This document shows positions 1-10,193 of a stretch of DNA of 24,306 bases, piece after piece. Position 1 is the stretch's first letter. Every line of letters starts with the position of its first letter. The stretch spans positions 1 through 24,306 of the forward strand of contig JANQBS010000427.1 in the NCBI GenBank assembly GCA_033085395.1. Reading direction: 5' to 3'. The stretch is from Xanthoparmelia taractica. Its lineage: Eukaryota; Ascomycota; Lecanoromycetes; Lecanorales; Parmeliaceae. Under the pieces are notes generated by a model. It searched no databases. It was not told where the DNA came from and saw nothing but the letters and a program-made list of their open reading frames with translations. Made by a program: the position numbers and the translations under genes.

Positions 1-1755
1 TTTTTAAAAAAAGTTGAAAAAAAGTTGAAAACGACTATGTTCAACAGATACCACACCTTTCCGACCCGTAATTATAGCTATCGACGATTATTCTTTCGAT
101 GAGAGTTAAGATACTCTTATTATTATTTTAGAGAAATTAGAGTCTAGAAATAAAAAACCCTATTTTATTTATAACGAAGTTAAGTATAATATATAAATAA
201 GTTAATAATTAAAGATAAGTTAAATAATTAGAAATTAAATTAAGAATCTTAATTATCGATAGAGAGTGAACTAAAACTCTATAGTTCGAAAGATTACGAA
301 ATAAGAATATTTTTAAGACTACGCCCTTCGATCTACTAAAGAGCTATATATTATATATCGTTACTATAATAATATTCTTATTTACTTATTAATAGATTAT
401 AATATTATAAGAATAAATTCACACCTTAAATCGAAAGTATACGTATAAAAGTCGAGTCTTAATATATTTTAATAGACGATAATTATTAAAAACTATTAAT
501 AATAAATATATTATTTATTTAATTTATTTAATATTTAATAATTAAAATAATAATTAAAATTAATATCTTACGCTTTAGAGACGATTAAAGAAAGATATTA
601 AGATAAAGCTAAATAGTAGATATCTTACTCGCGCGAATTTTCCCGAGTAATTTCGTTGTTGAATTATAGCTATAGACGTTTTATTTACTATTATTAATAA
701 CTTAGAGATATTATAAATCTTTCGCTATCTTAATTCTCTTATAAATATAAATTCTATATTTATAATTAAAAATCGATTATTTTTTAAAGTTAAAAAGATT
801 AAGTTAGATCTATATATAGGTTTATTAAATGATAATATTAAGATATCTTTAGCCTTAAATAGCTAATCGATTAATAATCGTTAATCGTATTTTACACTTC
901 TTAGTTTCTTTATTAATTATAATTAAAGATATTATAAGAAGCTTCTAAAGTTCGAGTATATCGAGAATAAATATATTAATATAAAGTTTATAAGTATCGT
1001 ATAATCAATTTTTAAGAAGTATATATTTAAGACGCGAATTATAACTTTAATAATTGACAATACGATTAATAATAATATACTCTTTCGTAATTTAATCGAG
1101 AATCTTTTATAAAGCGAGTTTAATAATTTACTTAATCTTAAAGAATAGAATATAAAGAATCTTAAATATATTCTCTATATAGCGTATATTATTTAATTAT
1201 TCTTATAAGAGTTTTTTAATAAGATTCGCGTTAATCTAATTAACGAGAACTTTTAAAAAAGCTAATATAATTCGAAGAAATAGAACGCTATTTAAAGATA
1301 AGGAAAAGATCTATTAATAACTTTAGTTAAGATATATAAATTCTAGTTATTATTCTAGTTATTATTAATATCTAATATATATAGATTCGTAAGACGAGAA
1401 TTTATATTAATACTAGTAGTTAGCGTAAGAAGTATTTCTTCGAGCTTTAATCTACACGACTTAATAATACTTATAACTTAATTAATTAATATTATTTATC
1501 TATCGATAAGAAGCTATATTAATAAAATGCGCACTTAAACTATTTTAGAATATTAAAGTTTATTAAGACTTAATCTATTATATATTAATACGATCTTATC
1601 TACTTTGTAGCGATATTAATTACTTTTTTAAGTAGAAATTAGACGACTTTCTTAGACTTAACGCGAATAAATAATCGTAAGTCAAATATTTAATTAAATT
1701 AATTATATTCTTTTATATTTTTATAAAGCTAATAAATAAAAATAAGAAGCTAATA

Positions 1756-1805
1756 ATTTATTATATATTTAATATCTATAATTTATTATATATTTAATAT
1801 CTATA
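1756..1805. repeat. Perfect 25-bp tandem duplication in AT-rich DNA
   Basis: A 25-bp AT-rich unit is present twice with no mismatch (1756-1780 and 1781-1805). Perfect identity inside strongly mutated surroundings suggests a local duplication that arose after most of the RIP mutation. A shorter 12-bp unit (CTAGTTATTATT) is also doubled at 1343-1366. Confidence 0.7.
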
Positions 1806-3299
1806 ATAGATTATTTAATTATATTAAGAACAAGATTCGAAAGCTAAGATATAAGCGAGTTTCGTAAAAGATTAAACTTCGCGAGACTTTAAAAATGACT
1901 TATAAAAAGTTAACTATCTATTATAGCGAGATTTAATCGAATATAAGATATCTTTATAAATAGATAACACTTTTACGTTTAAGTTATAGAAATATAATAC
2001 TAAAAAAATCGAATTAAGAAGTTAAATCTAATTAAATATTTTAAATAAAGATATATTAAAATACGCTCTAATAAACGTATTAAAATTATTAATATCTTAA
2101 TATTAGTAGTTAGATATAAAGAACTAAACGAGTAAAAAGTCGCGTAGAGTCGCTTAATAATATTATTAATAAGATCGAAAAAACGATAGAAGTGTCGAAT
2201 AATAATTAATTTTAATGATATAAAAGAGAAGATTAATATTCTATTTATTATTCTAGTTATAACTTAAATTTCTAATCTTAATTAAGTATCTTTTACTTAT
2301 TTTAAGAATTTATTAATTCTTAATTAATAAAAAAGCTTAGAGTCTTAAATTTTATTAATAACACGTGTGACTAGAGATATCTTAGTCGTATCTAATAAAG
2401 CTATAGCTTATAAGCGATATTTCTTATAGACTAAGCGACTATATAATAATTAAAAAAGCTATTCGTCTTTAATCTTTCGAGTCTTAATAATAATTTCTTA
2501 TATAGAATATTAATAGAATAATTATAAATAAGATATACTAAACTTAGAGGGAGATCTTAATATATTACTTAAAGCTAGATAGATTAATTAAAAAATTCGA
2601 AATTATTAGATAAAGGAGATTTCTAATATTAATTACATTAGTAATAATAATAAAGTGCTCTTTAAATTAATTTAAGTAAGAAATTAATTCTTTTTTATTA
2701 AAATTTTATTTATTAATTATTCTTTAATTAAAAGAAGAAAAGCGAATATAAAGTAATAAAAAATTAATCTTTATAGATTAAAGATCTACGAAAAGAGTAA
2801 GAGAGATAATCTAAAGTCGTTTTATAAGTAATTAGGAAAGAGATCGACTTAATAATCTTACGTAGATTATAATTTAAGAAAATAATATATTATAGTTATT
2901 ATTCTAGCTATTACTTATTAGAATAGTTATATTTACTTAACGAGATTAAATTAGAAGAAAGTTTATCTTAATATTACTTATTAAGTGTCGGAGTTTAATA
3001 ATTACTTAAGTTAATTTCGCTCTAACTTATATATTAACCTGGAATTTTCTTATCTTATTCGTTATCTAATATGGGAAATAATCTACATTATAAGATATCT
3101 CTACATATATTAGAAATTTCCTAGAGCATTCCAGATATTAGTAATTTCTTATCTTATATCTTTATAGTTAATCTAATATAATCCCTTTATAATACTCTTT
3201 TATAGTATAATATAATATGATATAATATGAGATATTTCATTAAATATATTAGATCTTTCCGGCCCGTAGTTAAATTCTTAAATCTATAAATTAAGATTA

Positions 3300-3800
3300 T
3301 CTTATTTTCTCACGTAGCGAGACGAGGGCGAATAAATAAAAAGATAATTATAGTCGTAAATATCGTAGCTTAATAATAAGAGAAAAGAAGATCTAATACG
3401 TAAGCGTGCTCGTCTCGAGAATAATAATCGTATTTACGTTAATAAGAATTAGTAGAAGACGTAAGATATATCGCGATTTAATTACGCGTAAGAGCGCGAA
3501 TATAACGAAGATAGATAACTTCGTATGCGTTAGCGAAATTCTTTAGCAAAATATTATTCTTTTCTCGCAGTTAATATATATCTAATAAGAAAACGAAAGC
3601 GAATATAGCTATTTTCCTCGTTAGCTAAGCATCTCTTTAGAGTAATCTTAAATATTTAGGAGTAGAAGTAGAAGCGGAAGTAGAAGTAGAAGTAGAAGTC
3701 GAGGTAGTAGAAGTAGAAGCCGAGGCGATAGAAGTAGAAGTAGAGGCGATAGGCGAGATAGCTATAGCTTATTAGTTAAAATCCTCGCATTACTATTTAT
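3300..3800 (+). pseudogene. Possible decayed repeat ORF ending in an Arg-Ser-rich repeat
   Basis: From about 3659 to 3765 the sequence is a run of AGTAGA/AGAAGT hexamer variants with CGAGGC and GGCGAT interruptions. Read on the plus strand from 3659 it gives alternating Arg-Ser with some Gly and Asp, followed by a short hydrophobic tail and a stop at about 3809. Upstream (3300-3640) the plus strand gives charged, Lys/Arg-rich stretches broken by stops. This may be the C-terminal end of a RIP-damaged repeated gene with an RS-like domain, or only a microsatellite. I do not recognise a family. Confidence 0.3.
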
Positions 3801-4254
3801 TCACCTATAGATAAAGCGATCGTTAGGACCACGGCGACGAGGGATAATAAAAGCGAATATTATTAATATTATTAGTATACTTCTTATAAAGTTCGTCTTT
3901 TTTCTATATATAATTACGTATATTTAATAAGCTCTTACGTATAACTAGAAAGTATCGCGAAGAGCTTTTAAAGTAGAGTAAAGTATTCTTTAAGATACTT
4001 ATTATAAGTAAAATTAACTTAATTAAGCGATCTTAACCTCACTTAACTATTATTCTAATTTCTAACTAATATATACGTCGCGCTATTACGATAATATATA
4101 GCTCGCTATTATAACACTACGCTAGAAATAGTTAAAGACTAGATAATAGATAGTAAGAAAAGCTTAGTACTTACTAATATTAATATTGATATTATTATTG
4201 TGACTAGAAAAGAAAGCAAGTGAGGTTTTATATCTTACTAGCGTGATTTTCGCC

Positions 4255-4400
4255 CTACTATAACAATAGAATAATAACGCATTACAATAGAATAATAGCG
4301 ACAATAGTATATCACATAGCGATAATAGTATATTACAATAAGACAACGGCGACAATAGCATATCCCGATAGAACAATAGAGCACGTATTCTATTAATTAA
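4255..4400. repeat. Imperfect tandem repeat with CAATAG/GCGACAATAG core
   Basis: Several degenerate copies of a unit containing ACAATAG-AATAATAG and GCGACAATAGTATAT follow each other. The copies differ mainly by A/G and C/T changes. A 70-codon minus-strand reading frame crosses it (4164-4376), but its repetitive Leu/Cys/Tyr composition is produced by the repeat and is not evidence of a gene. Confidence 0.55.
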
Positions 4401-5012
4401 GGTAACGATATTCGTAGTCGCGCTATTGCGATTTTAGTATATATATATATTAAAATAATTAAGATAGACTAGACGTAAGTAATCTAGAGTTAATAGCGCG
4501 ACACACACTCGCAAGCACTTAATTGTAGTATATAGTTATAATAAGATTTAGGGGCTAAATCTCTTAAAAAGAAAAGTAATTATAAGAATAGAAGCACTCA
4601 GCGTAGACTAATAGAACTCGCTTAACTCGCTTGCTAGACTATAGACTACGTAGTAAGGGCGAATATTTAATATACTTAGCAGAAGTCTTAAATACTCGCG
4701 AATTTTCTTTTCTTTTCTTTCTTTCTTAGCTATTAATTTACTTAGTAATTTAGATAATTACTCTAGCACCTACGTTTATTAACCTCGCTAATTGCCTAGC
4801 TGCTACGTAGCTTTATTGAAAAGAGGTCTTGCTACCTCACATATATCGTCTATATATTAATATCTACTCGAAGCGAATTCTTATAGTATTATATTAATAT
4901 TAGCGTCTTCTTTCTAATTAACGCTAATACTAACTATAACTTATAGCTAAATCGTTATTGATAGTTCTCTATAGATCTCTCTATATATTTTTATTTAGAT
5001 CTTAATTTAGAA

Positions 5013-5160
5013 GTGTTCTAGCGCTAAGATAGTCTATTTAGATCTATAAACGCTCTATCTAGACTATTACTACTAGTCTCGACGTTAGATAGACTTAATT
5101 ATTATTCTATATATCTACTTAATCTATTATAACGCTATTGTGATCTCTATAAGAACGCTA
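5013..5160 (+). repeat. Direct repeat copy A (148 bp), more RIP-mutated
   Basis: This segment matches 5465-5612 along its whole 148-bp length with no gap. By eye all or nearly all differences are C/T or G/A, and this copy carries most of the T/A states. It starts with GTGTTCTAGCGCTA and ends with TAAGAACGCTA. Two similar copies about 450 bp apart in the same direction could be the ends of a small element or a local duplication. I see no clear TG..CA ends or target-site duplication, so the element class is unknown. Confidence 0.7.
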
Positions 5161-5464
5161 ATTATACTAGTAGAGCTAAGAATTAGTAGGTCTTATAATC
5201 TAGACGAGATTATATACTATTTATAGATATACGATTAATTTATTTAAGAATATACGATATTAATCTATTTAGATATATGCGATATACGCAATAGAGAAAG
5301 ATAAGATAGTTAGTAGAAGTATTATATAGATCTCTTATTAGTAGATAGCTTCTTATATTTCTTCTCACTTAGAGCTATAGTAGTTTTTATTCAATCTTTC
5401 GCTTCTATTTTCTAACTAGGTAGCTCTATAGCTACTTTAAAGCTATGTCGCATAGGTGTAGAGA

Positions 5465-5612
5465 GTGTTCTAGCGCTAGGGTAGTCTATTTAGGCCTGCA
5501 GACGCTCTATCTAGACTACTACTACTGGCCCTAGCGTTAGATAGGCCTAATTATTATTCTACATGTCTACTTGATTTATTGTAACGTTATTGCGACCCCT
5601 ATAAGAACGCTA
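5465..5612 (+). repeat. Direct repeat copy B (148 bp), less RIP-mutated
   Basis: This is the partner of 5013-5160, with the same length and the same borders. It keeps more G and C (for example GGCCTGCAGACGC where the other copy has GATCTATAAACGC), so it is closer to the ancestral sequence. The 304 bp between the two copies show no gene. Confidence 0.7.
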
Positions 5613-6711
5613 AAAACTTATAGAAAATAGTAGGCGTAGCTTGTACGAAGAGTCTAAATATTTAGTGAATTATAGTATAAAAATACTATCTCCCGAGCAT
5701 TATTATAGACTGAGATATCGAATAGACTGCGATTCCCTTTCCGTAAGGTTCGGAAATTAGAAACTATAGATAATAAGCATCGATACCGCAAGCTACGACG
5801 AAGGGGACTTACTATCTACATTTACTAAGATTCCGATATCACTAATAATTGCTACTCTCTTAGCCTATAGCTACGACTTAAGAATAGCAAGCTTCGCTAT
5901 TGCGTTAGCGCTGAGTGATATCGTGACGTTAAGACTTTAAATAAACTTAGAAGCTTTAGGTGTGGGAGGTTTTTCGCCTGCTTTTATAACTCGCGAGTAA
6001 ATATTTATAGTAATTCGATCTCGTAGAGACTCGCTTCTAGTGATTTTATATGAAGATATAATTTCGTCACCTATTTAACTTAGAAGTCACTGTGAGTTTA
6101 GATCTTTCTAATTTAGGGGAAATACTATCTTCTTATACCTAAGCTATTAGACTAGTGCCAATCGACTACATAAGTTGAGATAGCATCTGACACTTGGGTA
6201 ATTCTCACACTAAGCATATAGCCGAAGAAGCTATCCTCTTCACGACTAGGCTACTCTGGGAGAAGAAAGTCGCCATGGCCATATTCGGCACGAGGCCTAG
6301 GTAGGCATCCAGACCTGCGCTGCAAACCTTATACAGGGGACGAGGAATACTAACAGAATCTTCCGTCGAAAAAAGATTGAATAAAGCTTAACGATGCACG
6401 GAGCCGCAGTAGCTACATTGAATATATACTAACTAAGGTGTTGTGATGAGACCGCGTTGTAACTCATAGACTCTTGCGAGTTACAAGAGACTAGTCGCTT
6501 TTGAGCGTAGCGGAATTGACATGGGATAAAATTAATACGTTTGCCGAGATTGCGATATAATATCCAGCTAATTTCATTACGAACTATCCTAGATAAATAA
6601 TAATAATAATATAATCTTATTCTAAAAGCTACCTAAGACTACTTCTAATGCTTACACTTACTTAATATTCGATATTAAAGCATATTTAACAACTAACACC
6701 TATAAGGAAAC
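5613..6711. other. Transition zone without a supported gene
   Basis: Base composition rises gradually from the RIP block toward normal, and stops are frequent in every frame. The only structures I can point to are the 9-bp inverted repeat at 6457-6486 and a short TAATAATAATAA run near 6598. Nothing here reads as a gene. It is probably older, partly RIP-affected intergenic or transposon DNA. Confidence 0.5.
6457..6486. repeat. Short perfect inverted repeat (hairpin)
   Basis: TTGTAACTC (6457-6465) is mirrored perfectly by GAGTTACAA (6478-6486) across a 12-base loop. It has no T tract and no adjacent gene. It could be a transposon end or chance. Confidence 0.4.
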
Positions 6712-7254
6712 CTATGTAACTTTAATCTTATTTTGCCTCAGAGTCTCTTTCTTTCTCGAGTGCCCGTCTTACGAAATCTTAATAATCTTCTAAGCTTTCC
6801 GAGTATAACGGAGTTTCTTAGTAGATAGCCAACTAGGCTTTTATTATATTAAATACGACTTTGCAAACTTAACGCGTAATCCGCGACCTCGAGCGATACG
6901 CCTATATAGTATTTTCTCCACCTCCTATAATCTTTCTTGATATTTAATCGCAGGGATCTCTAAGGTAAGTATATGCTTAGGAACGAATCGTGTAGATAGC
7001 GCCGTGAGAGTATTATCGATAGGCTCTACTCGCGAGATGGGAATTATCGGCGGAACTCTGAAACTAAAAGAGATACTGTTATCGTCGCTACGATATGTCG
7101 TAGAGTTATAAGATAGTGAAAACGACTCTGGAGATATAAAGAGTTAGTGATCTGCTAAAGACGACGTTTATAATAGCTTACCGTATTGATCTAGCTCTTC
7201 GAGTTTAGTAATTATCTTAACACTCTCCTTAGAAGCTACTTCTGCTCGCAAAAA
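6712..7254 (-). pseudogene. RIP-decayed open frame of unknown function
   Basis: Reading the minus strand from 7254 to 6712 gives 181 codons in one frame with protein-like composition: an acidic/basic N-terminal helix-like part, a Ser/Ile/Pro-rich middle, and a Lys/Arg-rich C-terminal part containing RRIARGRG. It is broken by about seven internal TAA/TAG stops plus the terminal one. All of them could come from CAA, CAG or TGG codons by the C-to-T or G-to-A changes that RIP makes. I do not recognise the family. In DNA of this composition about that many stops could also be chance, so this is a weak call: either a small RIP-killed repeated gene or a transposon fragment. Confidence 0.3.
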
Positions 7255-7929
7255 CTCTGACCACCATAGTAGTATTCTAAAAGTGGGATATCGTGATGAA
7301 CTGAAAGACACACTACAGCTCGAGATCCCTTCAGGACCCTTCCCTGAAAGTTTGTTAATAATTATATCATACTGTCTGTGTTGAGCTCACTTTTCGGTTA
7401 TTTGAGACTCGCATTCCTGATGTATAACCAATTTTAAATCATAAATGAGGCTTCCTATGTGGGCGAAGGAGGGTTCCGAATTTCAGGATATAGGTAGGTA
7501 CATAAGGAAATCCCCGGGGTTGATGCCGCCGCAGCCGAAGCACAGCACGCACGCTCACATCCACCGATCCATGATGCTCACTAGTCGACGCTGCTTAAGG
7601 GATGTGATGAAAAAACAGCGAGGGATGTGAAGGGCTTTAAATAATCCTCTGGATATTCCGTCAGATAGCGCTTTACCAAATCAGGAACTAGCGTTGCCGC
7701 CTTACCGTGTACGGCAATTCACGTAGGCCGTTGGATGCCAAAACTCCCGCCCGTGCCAAGGCGTGGCATGGGGCGGGTAGCTAATTGGCCACAAAAGAAG
7801 ATTTCCAGACAATAAGGTACTCTACTTCGTATATCTTAGCCCTCTCACGCCCAGATACTGTTGTATATATAACATGGTTGCCTCAAACGCGTGTGAGAGT
7901 GTCAAACAACTCTCTAAACCATCCAATGT
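7255..7929. promoter_or_regulatory. Upstream region of the BOR1-like gene
   Basis: From about 7440 the composition becomes normal for genes, which marks the boundary of the gene island. No coding frame here is supported; the short open frames have no recognisable protein character. The region holds the GC-rich hairpin at 7746-7777 and presumably the promoter and 5' untranslated region of the transporter gene. I cannot place a TATA box or transcription start. Confidence 0.4.
7746..7777. promoter_or_regulatory. GC-rich hairpin upstream of BOR1
   Basis: CCCGCCCGTGCCA (7746-7758) is almost the reverse complement of TGGCATGGGGCGGG (7764-7777), with a 5-base loop. The outer seven base pairs and the inner TGCCA/TGGCA are perfect. 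It lies about 150 bp before the start codon. It could be a regulator site with GC-box-like CCCGCCC/GGGCGGG halves, a 5' UTR hairpin, or a leftover repeat end. Confidence 0.45.
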
Positions 7930-9810
7930 ATGAATCGCGGAAAGATGCACTTTCCTCGCAGCCTTCGCCCCTTCCGCCTCCTGCGACAAGATCTGCACAA
8001 TCTTCGAATTCGCTATGTATCCGACTGGACAGTATTCAATCAGCTCGTTATAGCTTCTGCCGTCTATGTCTTCTTCACCAATCTGCTCCCCGGTATTACT
8101 TTCGCTAGCGATTTATATGTGCTGACTGGGAAGTCATGGGGCACCATTGAAGTGGTATTCAGTACTGGCCTTTGCGGGGTCATATTCAGCTTGTGAGTCC
8201 AGGATTTTCTCCAATCTCCACTAATACGGCCTCCATGGGCTGTGAAGATTCGTATCAAAAAAGAAGAACAAGGCTCATTCGAACCTTACAGATTGTCAAT
8301 TCAACCCCTCACAATCCTGGGTGTGACCGGACCATTTTCAGTACTTGCTGAGAATATCTATTCGCTATGCATCGACTCTTTCAACGTAAGCCGAATAGAG
8401 GTCTAATTTCCACTGTATAAATGTTGAACGTCTTTTCTCTAGATACCATTTCTTCCCTTCATGGCGTGGTCACTCATCCACGCAGCATGGATGCACTACG
8501 TTCTTGCTATATTCAACGCCCATGACTGGACCATGCGATATGTAACCACATTTTCTACCGAGATCTTCTCACTTCTGAATAGTATTATTTACTTCCATAA
8601 GGCTGTACAAGAGCTGCAACGTGCTCATAGTGCCCTCTCATTCGCCGCATTCCTCTACGCAATCATTGGCGCAATCGGTACTATGCTGGTGGCTATCTTC
8701 CTCTCCACCGCCGACTCCTGGAAACCGTTATTCCATAGATACCTTCGGATGGGACTTGCTGAGTATGCGGCCGCTATCAGCATCGTAATATTCATCGGGA
8801 TGCCGCATATCGGAGAGCTGGCGTTGCTGGACAAGCAGACCCTGCAAGTCAGTAGCCACGCTTTCCGACCAAGTGACCCCAATCGCTCTGTTTTCTTTGT
8901 CCAATTCTGGCATCTGCCTGTCGCTTGGGTCTTTGCTGCTATAATACCTGGGCTCATCATAACCATTCTCTTCTTCTTCGACCATGAAGTAAGTAGCATC
9001 ATTTGCACCATCGACAGATATGGCACCAAAAAGCCCGGAGGCTTCGCCTGGGACATTGTGTTGCTCGGAACGACAACAGCACTCTGTGGAATCTTAGGAA
9101 TTCCACCCGCCAATGGGCTTCTTCCTCAAGCACCTCTTCATTCCGAAAGTCTTCTGCATCCCGTGAAAGAGATCACTGCTGTCTCTACCACGTGCGAGAA
9201 GAATATGGAGGAGAGGACGGAGGATCAAGTAGTGCAAAGAGTCCATGAACAAAGGTGGAGCGCTTTTCTACACGCTGCAGCAATCTTAGCCTTCACCAGC
9301 CCGCCTCTCCAGCTCGTTCTCGGCTTGACTCCCACAAGCGTCTTAGCGGGGCTATTCATGTTCATGGGTGAGCAGAGTCTCGCAGTGAAGTAGGCACATA
9401 TCCCGCATGACTGATACCTTGTTGACTTGACCTCCAGTCCAATACTCTACCGCACTTTTTATCTTCTAACTCCTCCATCCGAGCTACCAGCATTGCCCAC
9501 AGCTGTTCAGGGCTACCTTGGGGTACACGTGTATACCGTCGTACAGATTGTATTGACTGTAATCATTTTCATAGTAACCCTAACGAAAGGTGCTCCTGCA
9601 TTCCCAGTTATTATCATTGCTTTGGTGCCAGCCAGGCTGCTGTTGATGAACAGATTATGGAGCAGAGAGACCTTAAGATTTGTCGATGCTTGGGCTTGCA
9701 GAGGCGGTACCCCTGAAGATGACGAGGATCGAAAAGCTACTATTGAACCAGTGACTAATGTTGAAAGGCATGGCAGCGAATTTGGGCAACAAAATACTCG
9801 CACAGTATGA
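7930..9810 (+). CDS. BOR1: BOR1-type boron/anion transporter (HCO3- transporter family)
   Basis: Polytopic membrane protein of the SLC4-like bicarbonate transporter family. Yeast and plant members export borate across the plasma membrane. My model has four exons: 7930-8192, 8292-8385, 8443-9389 and 9438-9810. All introns are GT-AG (99, 57 and 48 bp) and phases agree, giving 558 residues, a normal length for fungal BOR1. The start is the first ATG after an in-frame stop at 7915. Family marks are SDWTVFNQ near residue 32, GVTGP (98-102) at the first transport helix region, FFFDHEVSSI (296-305), GIPPANGLLPQAPLHS (338-353), and PILYRTFYLLTPPSELP right after the last intron. Hydrophobic segments run throughout and the C-terminus is hydrophilic. 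The gene is intact although it sits next to RIP-mutated DNA. Exact substrate is inferred from the family. Confidence 0.93.
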
Positions 9811-10193
9811 AGGCCACCAAGAATCAAGCGACATGGTGGCATGCGCAGCCGGAAACCTACCAATCAGCTGTGAAGCTACTCTTTGTCAAGGGCACAACAC
9901 TCTTTGGCGCACAATAGCTTCCTAATGTGATTAACGGTCATTACAGGCCAGCTATTGATTAATACACAAAGTCGTCAAGGAAGTCTCGGGAGCCACTTCC
10001 GATTGAGAAGGTATTTCGTTGCCTGTCAGCAGACCGCTCGGATTATAATGCATTATTTAAAATTTCTCGCCAAGCAGTCCTACGACATTCGTCTCGATAC
10101 CTGCAGGAGAGTTCACTACTTAGACATTTTCGCAGTTTCCAATTTCCACGTTGATAACGGATCGACTCAACACGAGTTCAAAACAAGCCAACA
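9811..10193. other. Intergenic region, no gene seen
   Basis: This is spacer between two genes in the same direction. It should contain the BOR1 3' UTR and the promoter of the next gene. Short open frames here have no protein-like features, and I see no clear hairpin or TATA element. Confidence 0.5.

Larger units (their letters stand above)
1..6240. repeat. AT-rich RIP-degraded heterochromatin-like block
   Basis: This stretch has no convincing gene. It is very AT-rich, and stop codons crowd all six frames. CpA and TpG are almost missing (for example none inside 1201-1260 or 2041-2100), while TpA is very common and CpG is kept. That is the footprint of repeat-induced point mutation, which turns CpA into TpA on both strands of repeated DNA in Pezizomycotina. 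The block is therefore most likely a pile of old transposon copies. I could not assign 1-3200 to a family: short matches to retroelement-like motifs occur but do not stay in one frame. Composition becomes more mixed after about 5.4 kb. Confidence 0.8.

Noticed and set aside
1..500. Weak resemblance to a Copia-type integrase (IDDYS-like and TTPFD-like strings)
   Set aside because: The strings fall in different frames, and no RT or YVDD box is found downstream. In DNA this AT-rich such short matches are expected by chance.
3199..3232. ATATAATATGATATAATATG run as a promoter or replication origin
   Set aside because: It is low-complexity AT sequence in a RIP-mutated block with no adjacent gene; no support beyond composition.
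48..3275. TTTCCGRCCCGTARTTA occurs near 58 and near 3258, suggesting LTR ends
   Set aside because: Similarity is limited to about 20 bases with different flanks on both sides, so it does not behave like an LTR pair.
4164..4376. 70-codon minus-strand ORF
   Set aside because: It is a by-product of the imperfect tandem repeat, with a low-complexity Leu/Cys/Tyr composition and no motif.
7445..8108. Plus-strand ORFs at 7445-7630 and 7785-8108
   Set aside because: The first has no protein-like features. The second overlaps BOR1 exon 1 in another frame, and exon 1 has clear family motifs.
8655..9113. 152-codon minus-strand ORF inside BOR1
   Set aside because: It is a shadow of exon 3, which carries the conserved transporter motifs on the plus strand.
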